DNA of 64,000 nucleotides from Prionace glauca (taxonomy: Eukaryota > Chordata > Chondrichthyes > Carcharhiniformes > Carcharhinidae): assembly GCA_037974335.1 (NCBI GenBank), contig CM075760.1, positions 38,902,182-38,966,181 on the forward strand. The letters are read 5' to 3'. The notes beneath the pieces were generated by a model. It was not told the DNA's origin. It did no database searches and saw only the letters and a list, made by a program, of their open reading frames with translations. This document shows, piece after piece, positions 10,420-21,580 of the stretch. Position 1 is the stretch's first letter. Each line of letters begins with the position of its first letter. The translations under genes were made by a program, and so were the position numbers.

Positions 10420-10905
10420 TACAGCGCAGAAGAGGCCATTCAGCCCATCACATCTGCACCAGCTCGGGAAATAAAGACTAGCTGTCCATTCGAATCCCAC
10501 CTTCCAGCAACCCAGCCCCTGAGCCTCCTTTTTACAGGGCACAGAGTTTTAGCGACAGATCCGAGTGCCGAGGGGTTTCTATCTGAACCATCAGTTTAGG
10601 CAGCGCTTTGCAGGCATCCTCCACCCTCTGAGTGAGAAGCATCTTCCTTATGGCCCTTGTAATCCTCCTACCGATTATCTTCAATCTTTGTGAACCCCAC
10701 AGATTGAAGGTGATCAAAGGCCTGTTTCCCCCAAACAGTCTCTGTTTGGGGGAAACAGGCCTTTCCTGTCCATCCTGTCTTGCCCCCCTCAGAATGTCAG
10801 ACACCTCAGTTCGGTCACCTCTCAGGAAAACAACCCTCGCCAATCCAATCCTTTCCTCACCGCTGCAATTTCCCCAGTCCTGGCAAAACATTTGTAAATC
10901 CAAAT
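10420..10905 (-). repeat. LINE 3'-region fragment
   Basis: Antisense CR1-like sequence: on the minus strand, blocks resembling GEERIGLARVVFLRGDRTEV and then ITRAIRKMLLTQRVEDACKA. It is divergent and frame-broken, and contains the perfect palindrome at 10,716-10,764. Confidence 0.6.
10716..10764. repeat. Perfect 23-bp inverted repeat, 3-nt loop
   Basis: Left arm 10,716-10,738 begins AAAGGCCTGTTTCCCCC. The loop is TCT (10,739-10,741). The right arm 10,742-10,764 is the exact reverse complement with no mismatch. It could form a hairpin or cruciform. Confidence 0.97.
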
Positions 10906-10924
10906 GGTTATCGAATCTGAGAAA

Positions 10925-11900
10925 TCTTTAACATTGCCCCTTCGCCAACAGGGAACAATCAACAGATGCACAAACAAGAGGCAGAGACTGAGCAAATATT
11001 TATTGGGATATTTATTCAGAAAACAATGAAATATTTATTGACATGTTCAGATAAATCTCAATGATGGCCGTTGACCAGGTCTACATTAAACAATGGTTCA
11101 GTCCGAGGTTAAAAATCATTGTAACAAAGTAGAAGTTTATCATGAAATTGGACATTGCCGGTGACTCCCCATATAACGGAGAGATCCAAACTCATACCAC
11201 ACCCTGATATGGTAAAGGCGACACCAAGCTGAGCACCAGACTGGGGATTAAAGAACACCAGCATTTCCTGTTTTTATTTCAGATTTCCAATATCACACTG
11301 TTATTCTTTTATTATCTGATGAATAAATAACAACATTTGTTCATCTGGGACTATGGTGACTTTATTTGTCCTGATCTTATTAAATCGTGGAGCAGGCTGA
11401 ATGGGATTGATGACTTTGTCTGATTCCATTTATTCTGTTTCCTGGCAACACCAGATATGACGTCAATTGCTTCCTCTGGCAGCGCTGATGACAAGTTTAT
11501 GTCACTAAATTCAGCATGGCAAATAACTGTGGAAGAATGTGTTCGAATCACACCATTGCCAAATGTTAATTTGTTTTAAAGGTCATGGAATACATTTTGT
11601 TGTTCAAATAAACAAAAGAAAAATGCAATTGAATGTATCATTGCTCATTTTAACAGGAAGAAGCAGCAGAGACAATGTGGACAAGAGACAGGTTTGTGGA
11701 ACTAGTTTAATTTCTCCTCCAGGAGGCCGAATTTGTTTCGAGTCGTGCTATCACCGTGTGTCCATAATGTACTGATTATCATGCCCATCTCCAAATACTT
11801 TGAATTTCTAAGCCATTCGGATTTCAGGATTTGCCACCAACATTAACTGACCTTTGGAGAATTTTCTGCATCATCTGATTCTAAACTTAGGAATCACTCG
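10925..11900. other. Unassigned stretch
   Basis: No gene seen. The part near 11,630-11,700 (ACAGGAAGAAGCAGCAGAGA) loosely resembles the tRNA-flank module at 46.8 kb and 56.1 kb. Confidence 0.4.
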
Positions 11901-11924
11901 GCAAAAATTCTCCAGAAGGAAGAG

Positions 11925-12139
11925 CGACATTTAGTTTCTTCTTGAAAACACACAACGTTTTGGCCTCAACTACTTTCCTGTGGTAGTGAATTCCATGACT
12001 TCGCTACTCTCTGGGTGAAGAAATCTCTGCTCACCTCAGTCCCAAAAGGTTTAAACCTAACCTTCAAACTGCCACTCTTAGTTCTGGACTCCCCCATTAT
12101 CGGGAAAATTCTTTCTGGATCTATTCTGTCTAATCCTCG
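11925..12139 (-). repeat. LINE 3' ORF2 fragment
   Basis: Minus-strand translation includes LDRIDPERIFPIMGESRT and SRDFFTQRVAKSWNSLP, the C-terminal blocks of CR1-like ORF2. It is joined head to head with the plus-strand fragment that follows. Confidence 0.8.
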
Positions 12140-12932
12140 AGAGGGAGCACAGCGAAGATTTAACAGGCTGATGTCTGGGATGGTAGATTTGTCATATGAA
12201 GAGTGACTAAATCGGTTCGGATTGTATTCACCGGAGTTTCCAAGGCTGAGAGGGGATATGATAAAGTCTTTTAAAATCCTAACAGAGTTAAGCAGTGAAG
12301 ATTCAGAAAGAATGTTCCGAGTGATGGAGGAGTCCAGAACTTGGCATGGTAGCAAAGTAGTTAGCACTGTCTGTGTGGAGTTAGCATATTCTCCTCGTGT
12401 CTGCGTGGGTTTCCTGCGGGTGCTCCGGTTTTCTCCCACAGTCCAAAGATGTGTGGGTTAGGTTGATTGGCCATGCTAAAAAATTGCCCTTAGCGTCCTG
12501 AGATGCGTAGTTAAAGGGATTAGTGGTTAAATATTGGGGATATGGGGGCAGGGCCTGGCTGGGATTGTCGTCGGTGCAGACTCGATGGGCCGAATGGCCT
12601 TTTTCAGAACTGTAGGGTTTTTATAATACTAACTAGGGGTCATAGTTTGAAGAAAGAGGGGTTAGCCTATTAGAACTGAAATGGGAAGAAATTTCTTCAG
12701 CCGAAGGGTGGTAAATGTACAGAATTCACTACCACTATTTGAGACTAAAACGTTTTCCGATTTCAAGAAGAAAATAGATCTAGCTCTTGGGACTGAAGGG
12801 ATCAAAGCATATGAGAGGAAAGAGGAATCAGGATATTAAATTTGATGATCAACCATGTTCAAATGAATGGCGGAGCAGGCTCGATGGGCTGAATGGCGTA
12901 TTCCTGCTTCTATGTGTCTATGTAATTCTCCT
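12140..12932 (+). repeat. CR1-like LINE 3' end broken by a SINE
   Basis: Sense sequence equivalent to AQRRFNRLMSGM, LRGDMIKSFKILTE, then after the SINE the terminal ORF2 region and a 3' end with GATGGGCTGAATGGCG and TTCTATGTGTCTATG. Both this fragment and the minus-strand one before it contain the same ORF2 blocks, so they are two insertions, not one twin-primed copy. Confidence 0.85.
12342..12628 (+). repeat. SINE inserted in LINE
   Basis: tRNA-derived SINE with an internally deleted head (GTTAGCACT runs straight into GTCTGTGTGGAG, so the B box is gone), complete body and CGATGGGCCGAATGGCC tail. It interrupts the 12.1-12.9 kb LINE. Confidence 0.88.
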
Positions 12933-13019
12933 GGAATTTTATTAGTTTTTGTGAGATTTCGTCTCACTGTTTTGAACTCTTTAAATAGAATTCTAACTGA
13001 TTCATTCTCTACTGAAATG

Positions 13020-13305
13020 GCAAAACTAACATCCCAAGAAACAGCCTGGTAAACCTTCTCTGCAATCCCTCTGTAGCGAGGACATCCTTTCTCGGATGAG
13101 GACGTCAAAGCTACACAAAATACTCCAGGTGTGGCCCCACAATGCCCGATAGAATTGCAGCAAAACATCCCTATTCCTGTACTCAAACCCTCTTGCTATG
13201 AAGGTTAGCAAATCATTTTTCTTCTTTACTGCCTGCGGTAACTGCACATTTACTTTCAGCGACTCACGTACGAGGACATCAGGTTCTGGTTGAGCATCCA
13301 TCTCT
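13020..13305 (-). repeat. LINE ORF2 fragment
   Basis: Minus-strand translation with FIARGFEYRNRDVLLQFYRAL and nearby blocks of CR1-like ORF2. It lies directly against the 5' break of the V relic at 13.3 kb, so its insertion may have cut that V. Confidence 0.75.
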
Positions 13306-13324
13306 CACATGCTCTATCACTTTG

Positions 13325-13483
13325 GGGGGATAAGAAACTTCGAGCCCAAATTTTGAAATCAAAGTTTAGTAAAACTACCAAGATCACTGAGGTAATGATT
13401 AACAAGGTCCTGATCTCCGACACCGCTGTGTATTTCGAGTCCCCACCCTGCTGCAGAGATGTCGCGGGTCCCAGTCAAAATTC
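13325..13483 (+). pseudogene. Truncated T-cell receptor V relic
   Basis: The plus strand encodes LKSKFSKTTKITE, then INKVLISDTAVYF, the framework-3 pattern ending a V domain. The second cysteine is lost (E follows YF). A heptamer-like CACCCTG (13,444-13,450), a 24-bp gap and a nonamer-like TCAAAATTC (13,475-13,483) look like a decayed 23-type signal. Framework 1, CDR1 and the tryptophan are missing; LINE sequence occupies that side. Orientation matches the two plus-strand V segments that follow. Confidence 0.6.
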
Positions 13484-13559
13484 CACAGCGACAACTACAG
13501 AGACTGAGCAGCAGAGGGCGCTCTCACACCGGTGACGCGCAGCAACAATTCACGCAGCG

Positions 13560-13982
13560 GTGCGAGAGCCAGAGGGATCTTTCTCAACCTGCAAATAATA
13601 CAAAACATAACTATAGATTGTGAGGTCCAATCGCAGAACTGTATTACTTTATGATTTCAATTCGCAACACATTAAAAATAGATTGCACAAGTACATCTGT
13701 GGAATCTTAATTGTTTACATGTTAATTGTCCCTTTTCCTTTCAATTTATTTTCCCACTCTTTTCCTTCCTGCCTCCAGTTTCCAGTTTTCACCTGTAATT
13801 GCTTTACTTTTTTTCCCAAATTTAGTTCAACGATTCAGAATCTGATTTTCTGCTCGGCATCTTAATCAGTCCGGCAAAACTCCACTGAGCCACAAAACGA
13901 AGCTATCAGGCGAGGCCAATGAATAACAAAGATTCTCTCCCTTTCTGTCCACCGCCATCGGAACATTTCTTCGAATAGGCAC
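13560..13982. other. Unassigned AT-rich stretch
   Basis: No gene or repeat recognised. Confidence 0.5.
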
Positions 13983-14215
13983 CATTGGGTGGCACGTTGC
14001 CTCACAGCGCCGGGGCCTCTGGTCACTGCCTATGTGGAGTTTGCACTTTCTCGTCTAAGTTCTCCGGTTACCCCTTACAGTCCAAAGTTAGGTTGATTGG
14101 CCATACTAAATTGCCCTTTAGTGTTAGGGAAACTAGTAGGGACTATGGGGACTGGGCCTCGGTGTGATTGCGAACTTAATGGGCCAAATAGCCTCCTTCT
14201 GCACTGTTTGCAATG
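13983..14215 (+). repeat. SINE with deleted head
   Basis: GGGTGGCACGTTGCCTCACAGCG shows loss of part of the head. The body (ATTGGCCATACTAAATTGCCC) and tail (AATGGGCCAAATAGCCTCC) are clear. Confidence 0.85.
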
Positions 14216-15300
14216 GTAATTTAAATGCTTGAACCCAATTTGCTTCAATGTTTTGAAGAAGATAAAGTGGTCAATAATCATTACAAAAACACCCGCATTG
14301 TAGCAGGATTGGAGCCTGATGTTGATCAGAGGCCAGAGCGAGTGAGAGAAGGTGTGTCCGATGTGGAAAAGGATATGAAAATGTGACTGAAAACCCATTG
14401 TGATAGCTGCTTTCTGAGTTATTACACTGTAATCATTTCATCACCGTATTCATTTCTTTTATGAATGGAAGTGACACCGAAAAGGATTTCCTAGCCGGCT
14501 GGTATTGAATTGTAGGTAATGAGGACAAGCTTTACATATCCTCAGGGGACTGTATATCTGCTGTCTGAACTTTGCTCTCGTGTTTTGAACACACGATTGT
14601 CGAGTTACTGGAAGTGCTGACATTATTATCTCTTAAACAAATCCCAAACTCCGAGGGTGGTGGCTCATTGAATACAAGATAACTAACCCGATTGTAGCTA
14701 ATAATTTTAAACAGAGGTGCTATTGAGAGACGTTGCATTAGTGGAAATGTGAAAACTTCAAGATTGTTCCACGCTATGTACAGTGACAGCCAGTACCTTT
14801 GTCCAAAGCAGCAGGTATACGTTTTAAGCATATGGTCACAAACACATGTCCCTTCCTTTGAACTATGTTGGGAAGGATTCCGTAGCTGATTATCAGACCC
14901 GCTGAACGGCGGTAGAACCGCTCCTTCCTTGAATTGGGAGTTTCTCTTCGAACGGCAGGGTCGCTGACAATGTGATGAGTCAATCAACTCCGACATAAAA
15001 TGCAATAAGTGTTCAATAATTGTCTCAGTGTTTCATGAGGGAAATCTTGCAGTCAAGGCTGAGCCGATGGTAAGGCTTAAACGGACTGATCCTGAATGAA
15101 CCAAATCCTGGAGCAAGCCTGAGTTTGGCGGTCACAATAATCAGAATCGGGTTTAACTGTCACCATCTGCTGTGTAAAACGGAAATATTCCTTCCATAAA
15201 GCACTGACTGTTCCCCGGCTCTGAGTGTTTCCAACCATTGACAGCCAGCCACTGGCAGCCAGCTCACCAGCCCGCCTATTCTCAATGTCACTGGGAACAT
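14216..15300. other. Unassigned stretch
   Basis: No gene, tRNA or transposon recognised. Confidence 0.5.
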
Positions 15301-15409
15301 CAGGAAGTGAAGTGAAAACATCCTGAGACTCACAGCAGATTACTAAGGGCGGGGTTTAGAACATGTCTTCAAAATCCCCAACTCCTCTTCCACAGAGCAG
15401 ACAGAGACA

Positions 15410-15872
15410 ATGCGGCTGCTCAGCATCTGGGTTGTGTGGGCAATATTTCTGACAGGTAAATGTGGGCCAAACACATTTCAACTTTGTTTTTTACATTTTT
15501 GAAACATGGTGTAAAACAAAATTTTCACAAGTCGCCGGTCAGATCTTTTTATATTTGTTTTTCAGATCTGATTCATGGAGATTCTGTCACTCAGTCGCCT
15601 TCCTCAGATGTTGGGACAGAAGGAGAAACGGTGACTTTAAATTGTAAATATGATACTGAACAGAGCTCCTACGTTCTTTACTGGTACCGGCAGCACCCAG
15701 ACTCACAGCCTGAGTTTATATTGTGGAAACACTCGATCAGTGGTGAAGATAAAGCCGATTTTGCCAAAAGCCGTTTCTCTGTTGAGCTCCAGACTGAGAA
15801 TAAATTCACCAGTTTAACTGTCCGAGACCTGAAGCTGGCTGACGCCGCCGTGTATTACTGCGCTTTCGGTCT
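15410..15872 (+). CDS. T-cell receptor alpha/delta-type V gene segment
   Basis: Two exons. Leader exon 15,410-15,455 (46 bp) encodes the hydrophobic MRLLSIWVVWAIFLT and ends at G|GTAAAT. The intron is 110 bp and ends TTGTTTTTCAG. The V exon, 15,566-15,872, begins DLIHGDSVTQSPSS, has the first cysteine in LNCKY, the tryptophan in YWYRQHP, the RFSVELQ strand, and ends DAAVYYCAFG. A 23-spacer signal follows at once. The phase-1 leader split is usual for V genes. All frames are open, so it looks functional. Position 15,311 (AGTGAAAACA) is only a weak match to the TCR promoter decamer. TRA or TRD assignment is not possible from this window. Confidence 0.95.
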
Positions 15873-15911
15873 CACAGTGACAGAAAACAAGTTCAGCTCT
15901 GTGCAAAAACT
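15873..15911 (+). other. V(D)J recombination signal, 23-bp spacer
   Basis: Heptamer CACAGTG (perfect), spacer 15,880-15,902 of 23 bp, nonamer GCAAAAACT (7 of 9 to ACAAAAACC). Confidence 0.95.
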
Positions 15912-17440
15912 GTTCTTCTTTTTACTGCAGAATGCAGTTCCTGTCTGTTGTCGCTTGTGTAGAATCGCGGTCGGTGTAGCCACAATGCTCAGAGAAAGGA
16001 AACCAAACCAACTTCGAATGAAACTGTTCCCAGGAGCAGCTACACAAACAAACTGCCGATTTCAATCCGACAAACAAATCAGCTCAGAGTCATATTTGAA
16101 GATACCGGTTCTAATCCCGGCTTTTAATAACTTGCTTTCTGTCCTCAGGATGTTCATGCCTCACTTCCGTCTGTATCTCTGGTTCTGTGAGACCACTTGG
16201 TGGCGACCTGGTGCTGACATGGAAAGAAAAGGCTACAGTCATATCTTGATAGGGGAACGGCCGCAGTTTCAGAGACTGGGGGAGGTGGAAGAGGTGGTCG
16301 GGGAAAGTAATCCTGATCTGTGTATTATCATCGGAAAAATTTGCATTGTTAGTGCTGACAGAAACCACAGCAGCCTCCGGGAAACATTCTGAAGCTCAGT
16401 GGGCACGGGGGAAAATCTACTTGGGGTTGGTTTAAAGATCACAGTCACCGCTTTGCGAAATCTGTTCAACGCGTATAATGTCTATTTTCTCTTATTCGGC
16501 AACACACACTGTTTAAATAATCTGTGTGAGCAGGCCGCAGTCAAAAGTTCCAGAAAACTGGGAGACGATATGGAGAGATGATTGTTCAATGTTACAGTCA
16601 CGGAAAACACATCGAAAGGAAAAAAAGCACATTGAAGTAATGAAATTTATGAAGATTGCTGTCAGTATAACTGTACACTCGAGTTAACTAATACCATTCC
16701 GTAAATGTCCTTGACGTTGTTTTAGTTTTGAGGCTGCCGGTGACTCAGACTTCCGAGGAGGAACTTTTGATTTTGTTTAGCAATGTGAGTGCTGTTTGGA
16801 ACACCCAGTGTGGGATTTTCGTCCTGATTCTGTTACTTCTCTGCTGGCTGTGTAGCTCAGAAATGCCGTATCAGAGAAAACATCTCCGTGATATTTCAAG
16901 GGACCGTTTTGTACCTTTTGTGAAAATCAGCAGAGATCTTGTCTTCTACGTTTGGAGACATTTTTCAGCCCTCAGAAAAGGAGAGAATCTGGAGAATGTA
17001 TCCACAAGATAGATCGCATCAGACCCGAACAGAGGAGTTAAATGTGAGGCTCACTTCAACTAAGCAATTAGATGTAAACCTTTAACGTTTATTTGATAAA
17101 CCAACCTTTTTAGCATACACTAAATTTGGAAGTTTCACCTATTCACTGTCGCAGTATTTCCCCGCACTGTTTGATATGTCTCTATCACAGGAAAAATCTT
17201 AAATCATCTTCCCAATTGACCCCCGTCTCAAACTCAGTCTGATTAATGACAGTGACTCAAATACTCGGAACAGCTTCATCCACATTCAACACTTGCATTT
17301 CCTTCTTCAAAGCGATTTCATCCAGGTCAATTGAAGGTAAAAATATCTCGTAGCTCAATTAGGATCAACCTAGCTGTGTTTACTCGTCTAGCTCTGAACA
17401 GCAGAGTGTATGGTCAATGTCTCAGTTCCCTGTAATCAAC
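15912..17440. other. Intergenic DNA between two V segments
   Basis: No further V, D, J or constant exon and no clear repeat was recognised. An open frame at 16,728-17,012 has no family features and I do not call it. Confidence 0.45.
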
Positions 17441-17516
17441 AACTGTGTTGAAGTCAATGATGTCAGGCCAATCAGATCCAGTGATTTCAGCTCTTCGTGC
17501 CATACGCCCTGTAGGA

Positions 17517-17526
17517 AGTGACATCA
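17517..17526 (+). promoter_or_regulatory. TCR V promoter decamer
   Basis: AGTGACATCA matches the AGTGAYRTCA decamer of T-cell receptor V promoters (CRE-like) at all ten positions. It lies 93 bp upstream of the leader ATG of the next V segment. Confidence 0.8.
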
Positions 17527-17618
17527 GACCAGCCTCAGCCAATGGTCTCAGCCTTATCTTGTTCGATATTCTGAGCTTTGGGAGACACAAGAGTCCCTGG
17601 AATCCAGGAACAGCAGCA

Positions 17619-18626
17619 ATGCGGCGCTCGGTCCTCACTGTGATCTGGGTGACATTCATTGTCGGTAAGTTTCACTCTTTAAAAAGGAGTGTACCTTCTA
17701 GGGGAATAAATTTGAAAAGCAGGGCGCTCCAGTTCATCAGACATCGGGCCTGCCTTAGAGCATTTGAGTCTTTGCTCTTGGCTTTTCCTTACAGGAATAT
17801 CGGTTGGCAAAACTCACAGCAAGCCTGATACCAGAATTGGGAGATGGCAACAACAGAATGCAATCTAAACATTAATTTATCTTCTGGCAGAAGATTAACG
17901 AGTAACCTGATTGATGTATTTACAATGATGAAGAGGTTCAGTACGGCGGACGGGGAAAGGATGATTCCATTCGGGGAGGATTCCAAATCGATATCCCATA
18001 AATCTGAGTGAAATGAAAAGATCAACTGGAAATTACAACGATTCTCCTTTCGAGGGAGTTCTGTAGAAAGTGACTCACATTAACACATGAACACTTGAAG
18101 AGAGGAGTAAAGACACAGTTGGGATGGGGAAAGATTCGTCAGTGAGGGGGAAAGGGACAGAGGCATTGAGATCGCGGACTCTTCTGGGGATTCTGAACGG
18201 GAACGTAGATCAGTTGGAGCGAGTTTGATATTATTTAATGCCTATTTTTATGTTACACCGACTGTGAATTTTCACCCTCCGTTCAGCTGAATGTTTTTTA
18301 TTTCTTTTACCGTGTTTTCCAGATCTGAGCAATGGAGATTCTGTTACTCAGCAGGAATCCTCACTCACACGGGCAGAGGGAGAAAGTGTCACTTTAAGCT
18401 GCACCTATACCGACGATGCAGATTATTTATTCTGGTACCGTCAATACCCAGGCAGACAGCCCGAGTTTGCGGTCCAGAGGAGTACGGGCGGCCGTGCTGA
18501 ATGGAAGGCGGATTTCGCTCAGAGCCGGTTTTCTCAGACAATCGAGAAATCAGAAAAGTTGTACCGATTGACCATCTCGGAGCTGCTGCTGTCTGACACC
18601 GCGGTCTATTACTGTGCACAGAATCT
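17619..18626 (+). CDS. T-cell receptor alpha/delta-type V gene segment
   Basis: Leader exon 17,619-17,664 (46 bp) encodes MRRSVLTVIWVTFIV and ends at G|GTAAGT. The leader intron is unusually long, 658 bp, against 110 and 215 bp in the other two complete V genes here, and ends GTGTTTTCCAG. The V exon, 18,323-18,626, begins DLSNGDSVTQQESS, with the first cysteine in LSCTY, tryptophan in FWYRQYPG, and DTAVYYCAQN at the end. The V exon has no in-frame ATG and is easily missed by simple ORF calling. It is fully open and followed by a perfect heptamer. A perfect promoter decamer lies upstream, so this is the best-equipped V of the window. Confidence 0.95.
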
Positions 18627-18665
18627 CACAGTGATTAAAATGAATGAAATCCTCGTACAAAAACT
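18627..18665 (+). other. V(D)J recombination signal, 23-bp spacer
   Basis: Heptamer CACAGTG, 23-bp spacer, nonamer ACAAAAACT (18,657-18,665). Confidence 0.96.
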
Positions 18666-19079
18666 GCCGCAGGTTTCTGGGTCACAGCTGTTGTCTGCTG
18701 GGTGCCGGTTGTAACAGCGGGTCTGACATTGACACTGAATGTATTCCCGTGAACACAAACCCCGAGAACAATCCACATAAACACCATTCAAAACCGTTCA
18801 CATCGAAGGCAGATTCCTGCTGATTCTTAGATTCGCTGTACGAGAGAAGAATTGGCTGCTCTTTATTTGGGGGTCACTTGGCACTAACATTGAAAATACA
18901 AGCGAAGTATCATTCTATAGTGTAAACTGAAACCTGCCAGCTGAGGCAAACCCTAATAAGTAACCGTAACTCAACACCTCTCATTTAAATTCACTTACAG
19001 ACTGAGAATTATTAACATAAGGAGTACAAAAGGATTGTTCCAGTCACGATTAGGAGCTGATAAACGATTAATAGAATTA
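18666..19079. other. Unassigned stretch
   Basis: Nothing recognised between the V signal and the LINE tail. Confidence 0.5.
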
Positions 19080-20234
19080 ATAAGAACATAAGAAATAGGA
19101 GCAAGAGTAGGCCATCTAGCCCTTCGAGCCTGCCCCGCCATTCAATAAGATCATGGCTGATCTGTTGTGCCACATTGCCCATAACCATTAACCCCTCTCT
19201 TATCAAAAACCCATCAACCCGCGTCTTAAAAATATTTAGCGAGGTAGCCTCCACCACTTCAATGGGCAGAGAATTCCAGAGATTCACCACCCTTTGAGTG
19301 AAGAAGTCCCTCCTCAACTCCGTTCTAAACCGCCCCCCCCCTTTATCTTGAGGCTGTGCCCCCTAGTCCTAAAATCCTTTCTGAGCGGGAAGAGCCTCTC
19401 CACCTCTATCCTTTCCATCCCATTCATCATCTTATACGTCTCAATGAGATTTCCCCTCATTCTTCTAAACTCTAATGAGTACAAGCCTAGTTTATTCAGC
19501 CTCTCCTCATAGCTCAACCCCGTCAACTCCGGCATCAGCCTAGTAAACCTCCTCTGCACTCCCTCCAAGGCCAAAATATCCTTGCGTAAGTACGGCGCCC
19601 AAAACTGCACACAGTACTCCAGCTGCGGCCTCACCAATGCCCTATACAGCTGCAGCAAGACCTCCCTACTTTTATATTCAATCCCCTTCGCTATGAAGGC
19701 CAGCATCCCATTCGCCTTCCTGACCACCTGCTGCACCTGCAAGCTGAGTTTTTGCGACTCATGCACAAGGACCCCGAGGTCCCTCTGCACCGTCGCCTGC
19801 TGCAGTTTTTCGCCACGTAAGTAATAATCCTTCCTACCATTATTCCTACCAAAGTGGAGCACCTCGCACTTGCCAACATTAAATTCCATTTGCCATTTCC
19901 TGGCCCATTCGCCCAGCCTATCTGGATCCTTCTGTAGACTCTCCACACCCTCCGCACAATTTGCCGCTCCACCAATCTTGGTGTCACCAACAAATTTTGA
20001 CACCATACACTTGGTTCCCTCCTCCAGATCATCTATATAAATGGTAAATAGCTGAGGTCCTAGCACCGACCCCTGGGGCACTCCAGTAGTCACCATCCGC
20101 CAATCCGAATAGCACCCATTGACCCCCACTCTCTGCCTCCTATTTGACAACCAATCCTCTATCCACGCTAACACCCTACCCCCAACTCCACGTCCCCTGA
20201 CCTTCTGCAATAACCTCTTGTGAGGTAATGATTT
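19080..20234 (-). repeat. CR1-like LINE, C-terminal RT and 3' end
   Basis: A minus-strand frame (19,314-20,237) runs from the end of the RT palm (VPHKRLLQKVRG in degenerate form, VPQGSVLGPQLFTIYIDDL) through [15 protein letters not shown] and the arginine-rich C-terminal blocks. The catalytic FADD motif reads FVGD here, so the RT is inactive. The 3' end shows GGGCTAGATGGCC and a TTCTTATG-type tail. It is a younger-looking relative of the 37.8-40.4 kb copy. Confidence 0.95.
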
Positions 20235-20289
20235 CAAGCGGAAGAGTTGTTATGGCCTCAGCAGTGGAACAGATGACATGAAAACATTA

Positions 20290-21275
20290 AATACAGTCAT
20301 CAGTTTCTGAGTGAAAAACTGCTTCCACTTCGCTGGAGGTCGGAGAGTTTACTGTTTAATTCAATTAAAGTATTTCTTGTCATTGAGCCCGAGATTTGGA
20401 CCCAGATCTGCGAAATATTTGTGTCAGTAGAAACAATAAAATTTACCCCATTAAAAAACCATATCCTAACCTGCATCACCATTTTTATCGTCAGTGCTTT
20501 GGACCCTATCGCTCTGTTCTCTTCTGTTCTTTACAGGTGATATCTCCAATTCAAACGCACAAGAGAAAATCCCAGTGATACTGATTCGCACGAGATCTGT
20601 GGTGACCAGGAAGTAACGCAGTGTCGTTACACAGAAATGAGTCTACATTACCTAATCAGGAATCGAACCGGGGTCATAGCAATGAAAGTGCTGAATCCTA
20701 ATCACGAGACCATCAGTGAAGATGATGAAAGCGCTTTAAAAAAGAACTAATTTATCCATGAACCATCTGCCTTCCATTTTTTTACTTCAGACTTTTGATT
20801 CACCAAAAACAAGCTTATCCTTTCATCTGTCATGTTTAGATGGAACACAAGGGACTGTATCAGCCAATATAAACAGCGTTTCCTGTTCGCTAGAACATGA
20901 AATCGACAGTGAGGTGAAATAGTCCCGCAAGCTGCTCATGTGACACGTTCAATTCCCAAATCCCACCAACCTCATTACTGTGGCTTCGATGAAACTTACA
21001 AGGTAACACACGGCAGGCATTCATCACGGAGAGCAACTGGCACAATCATTTACCAAATGCTATCATATCGCCTCTCTTCATGTTTCAGTCTTTGCCTTTC
21101 ATCCAGCTCCCTCTGACTGTCCAGCTCCCAGGGTCAATTAGCCGCTTGATGTTGACACAGACAGTTGGTGAACCCGAGCTTTACCTGGAAAGCAGGGAAA
21201 GCGAATATATGACACACGACATTGAGAGGAGATGGAGTTTAAAGATGCAGTACAAAGAGACACAGGGTCAATACC
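20290..21275 (+). repeat. Duplicated module A (tRNA-Glu relic and flanks), copy 1
   Basis: Shares with 43,075-44,005, in the same order, CGGAGAGTTTACTG-like sequence, GAGCCCGAGATTTGGAC, a tRNA-Glu pseudogene, CATGAAAT(C/A)GACAGTGAG, and CGAATATATGACACACG. This is a long direct duplication about 22.8 kb apart. Confidence 0.88.
20648..20719 (-). pseudogene. tRNA-Glu pseudogene (TTC-like)
   Basis: The minus strand retains GGTCTCGTGATTAGGATTC and a TTC anticodon loop (CTTTCAT). The acceptor stem is ruined (TCACTGA against TTAGGTAA) and the T arm is altered. It corresponds in position to the Glu genes at 43.4, 51.1 and 52.9 kb. Confidence 0.8.
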
Positions 21276-21580
21276 AGTCTGTTTGGTTATGTTGATCCCG
21301 TAACATTGCTGTAGTGTGTTGGTCATTCCCTTTCTCCTATGAATGTGCAGGTAAAATGAATCCATGTGTCTTATCGCAGGGAGGAATTCAATGGGAGGGA
21401 AGAGAACCGACAACCAGAAGCCCAAGGATCCAATATTTTCCACTCAGTCATCAATAACGCCATTCCCAGCTGCAACTCCTTCCAAATATTGTGATCCATT
21501 TCCCTCAGGATCTGTCTCAAGATTTAATATTTCCCTTCTTTTCTCTTCATTTTGAAATTCGCTTCAATACCCAACATAAA
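21260..21580 (+). repeat. Duplicated module B, copy of the tRNA-Gly flank
   Basis: Matches 54,800-55,105 through TTGATCCCG(T/C)A, TTCCCTTTCTCCTATGAA and ATTGTGATCCATTTCCCTC. At 54.8 kb the module runs into a tRNA-Gly; here the tRNA is absent. Confidence 0.85.

Noticed and set aside
11925-12932. Twin-primed (5'-inverted) single LINE copy
   Set aside because: Both arms contain the same C-terminal ORF2 blocks, so two separate copies are needed.
16728-17012. 94-codon frame with a hydrophobic stretch between V segments
   Set aside because: No leader-exon splice pattern, no V or constant-domain features.
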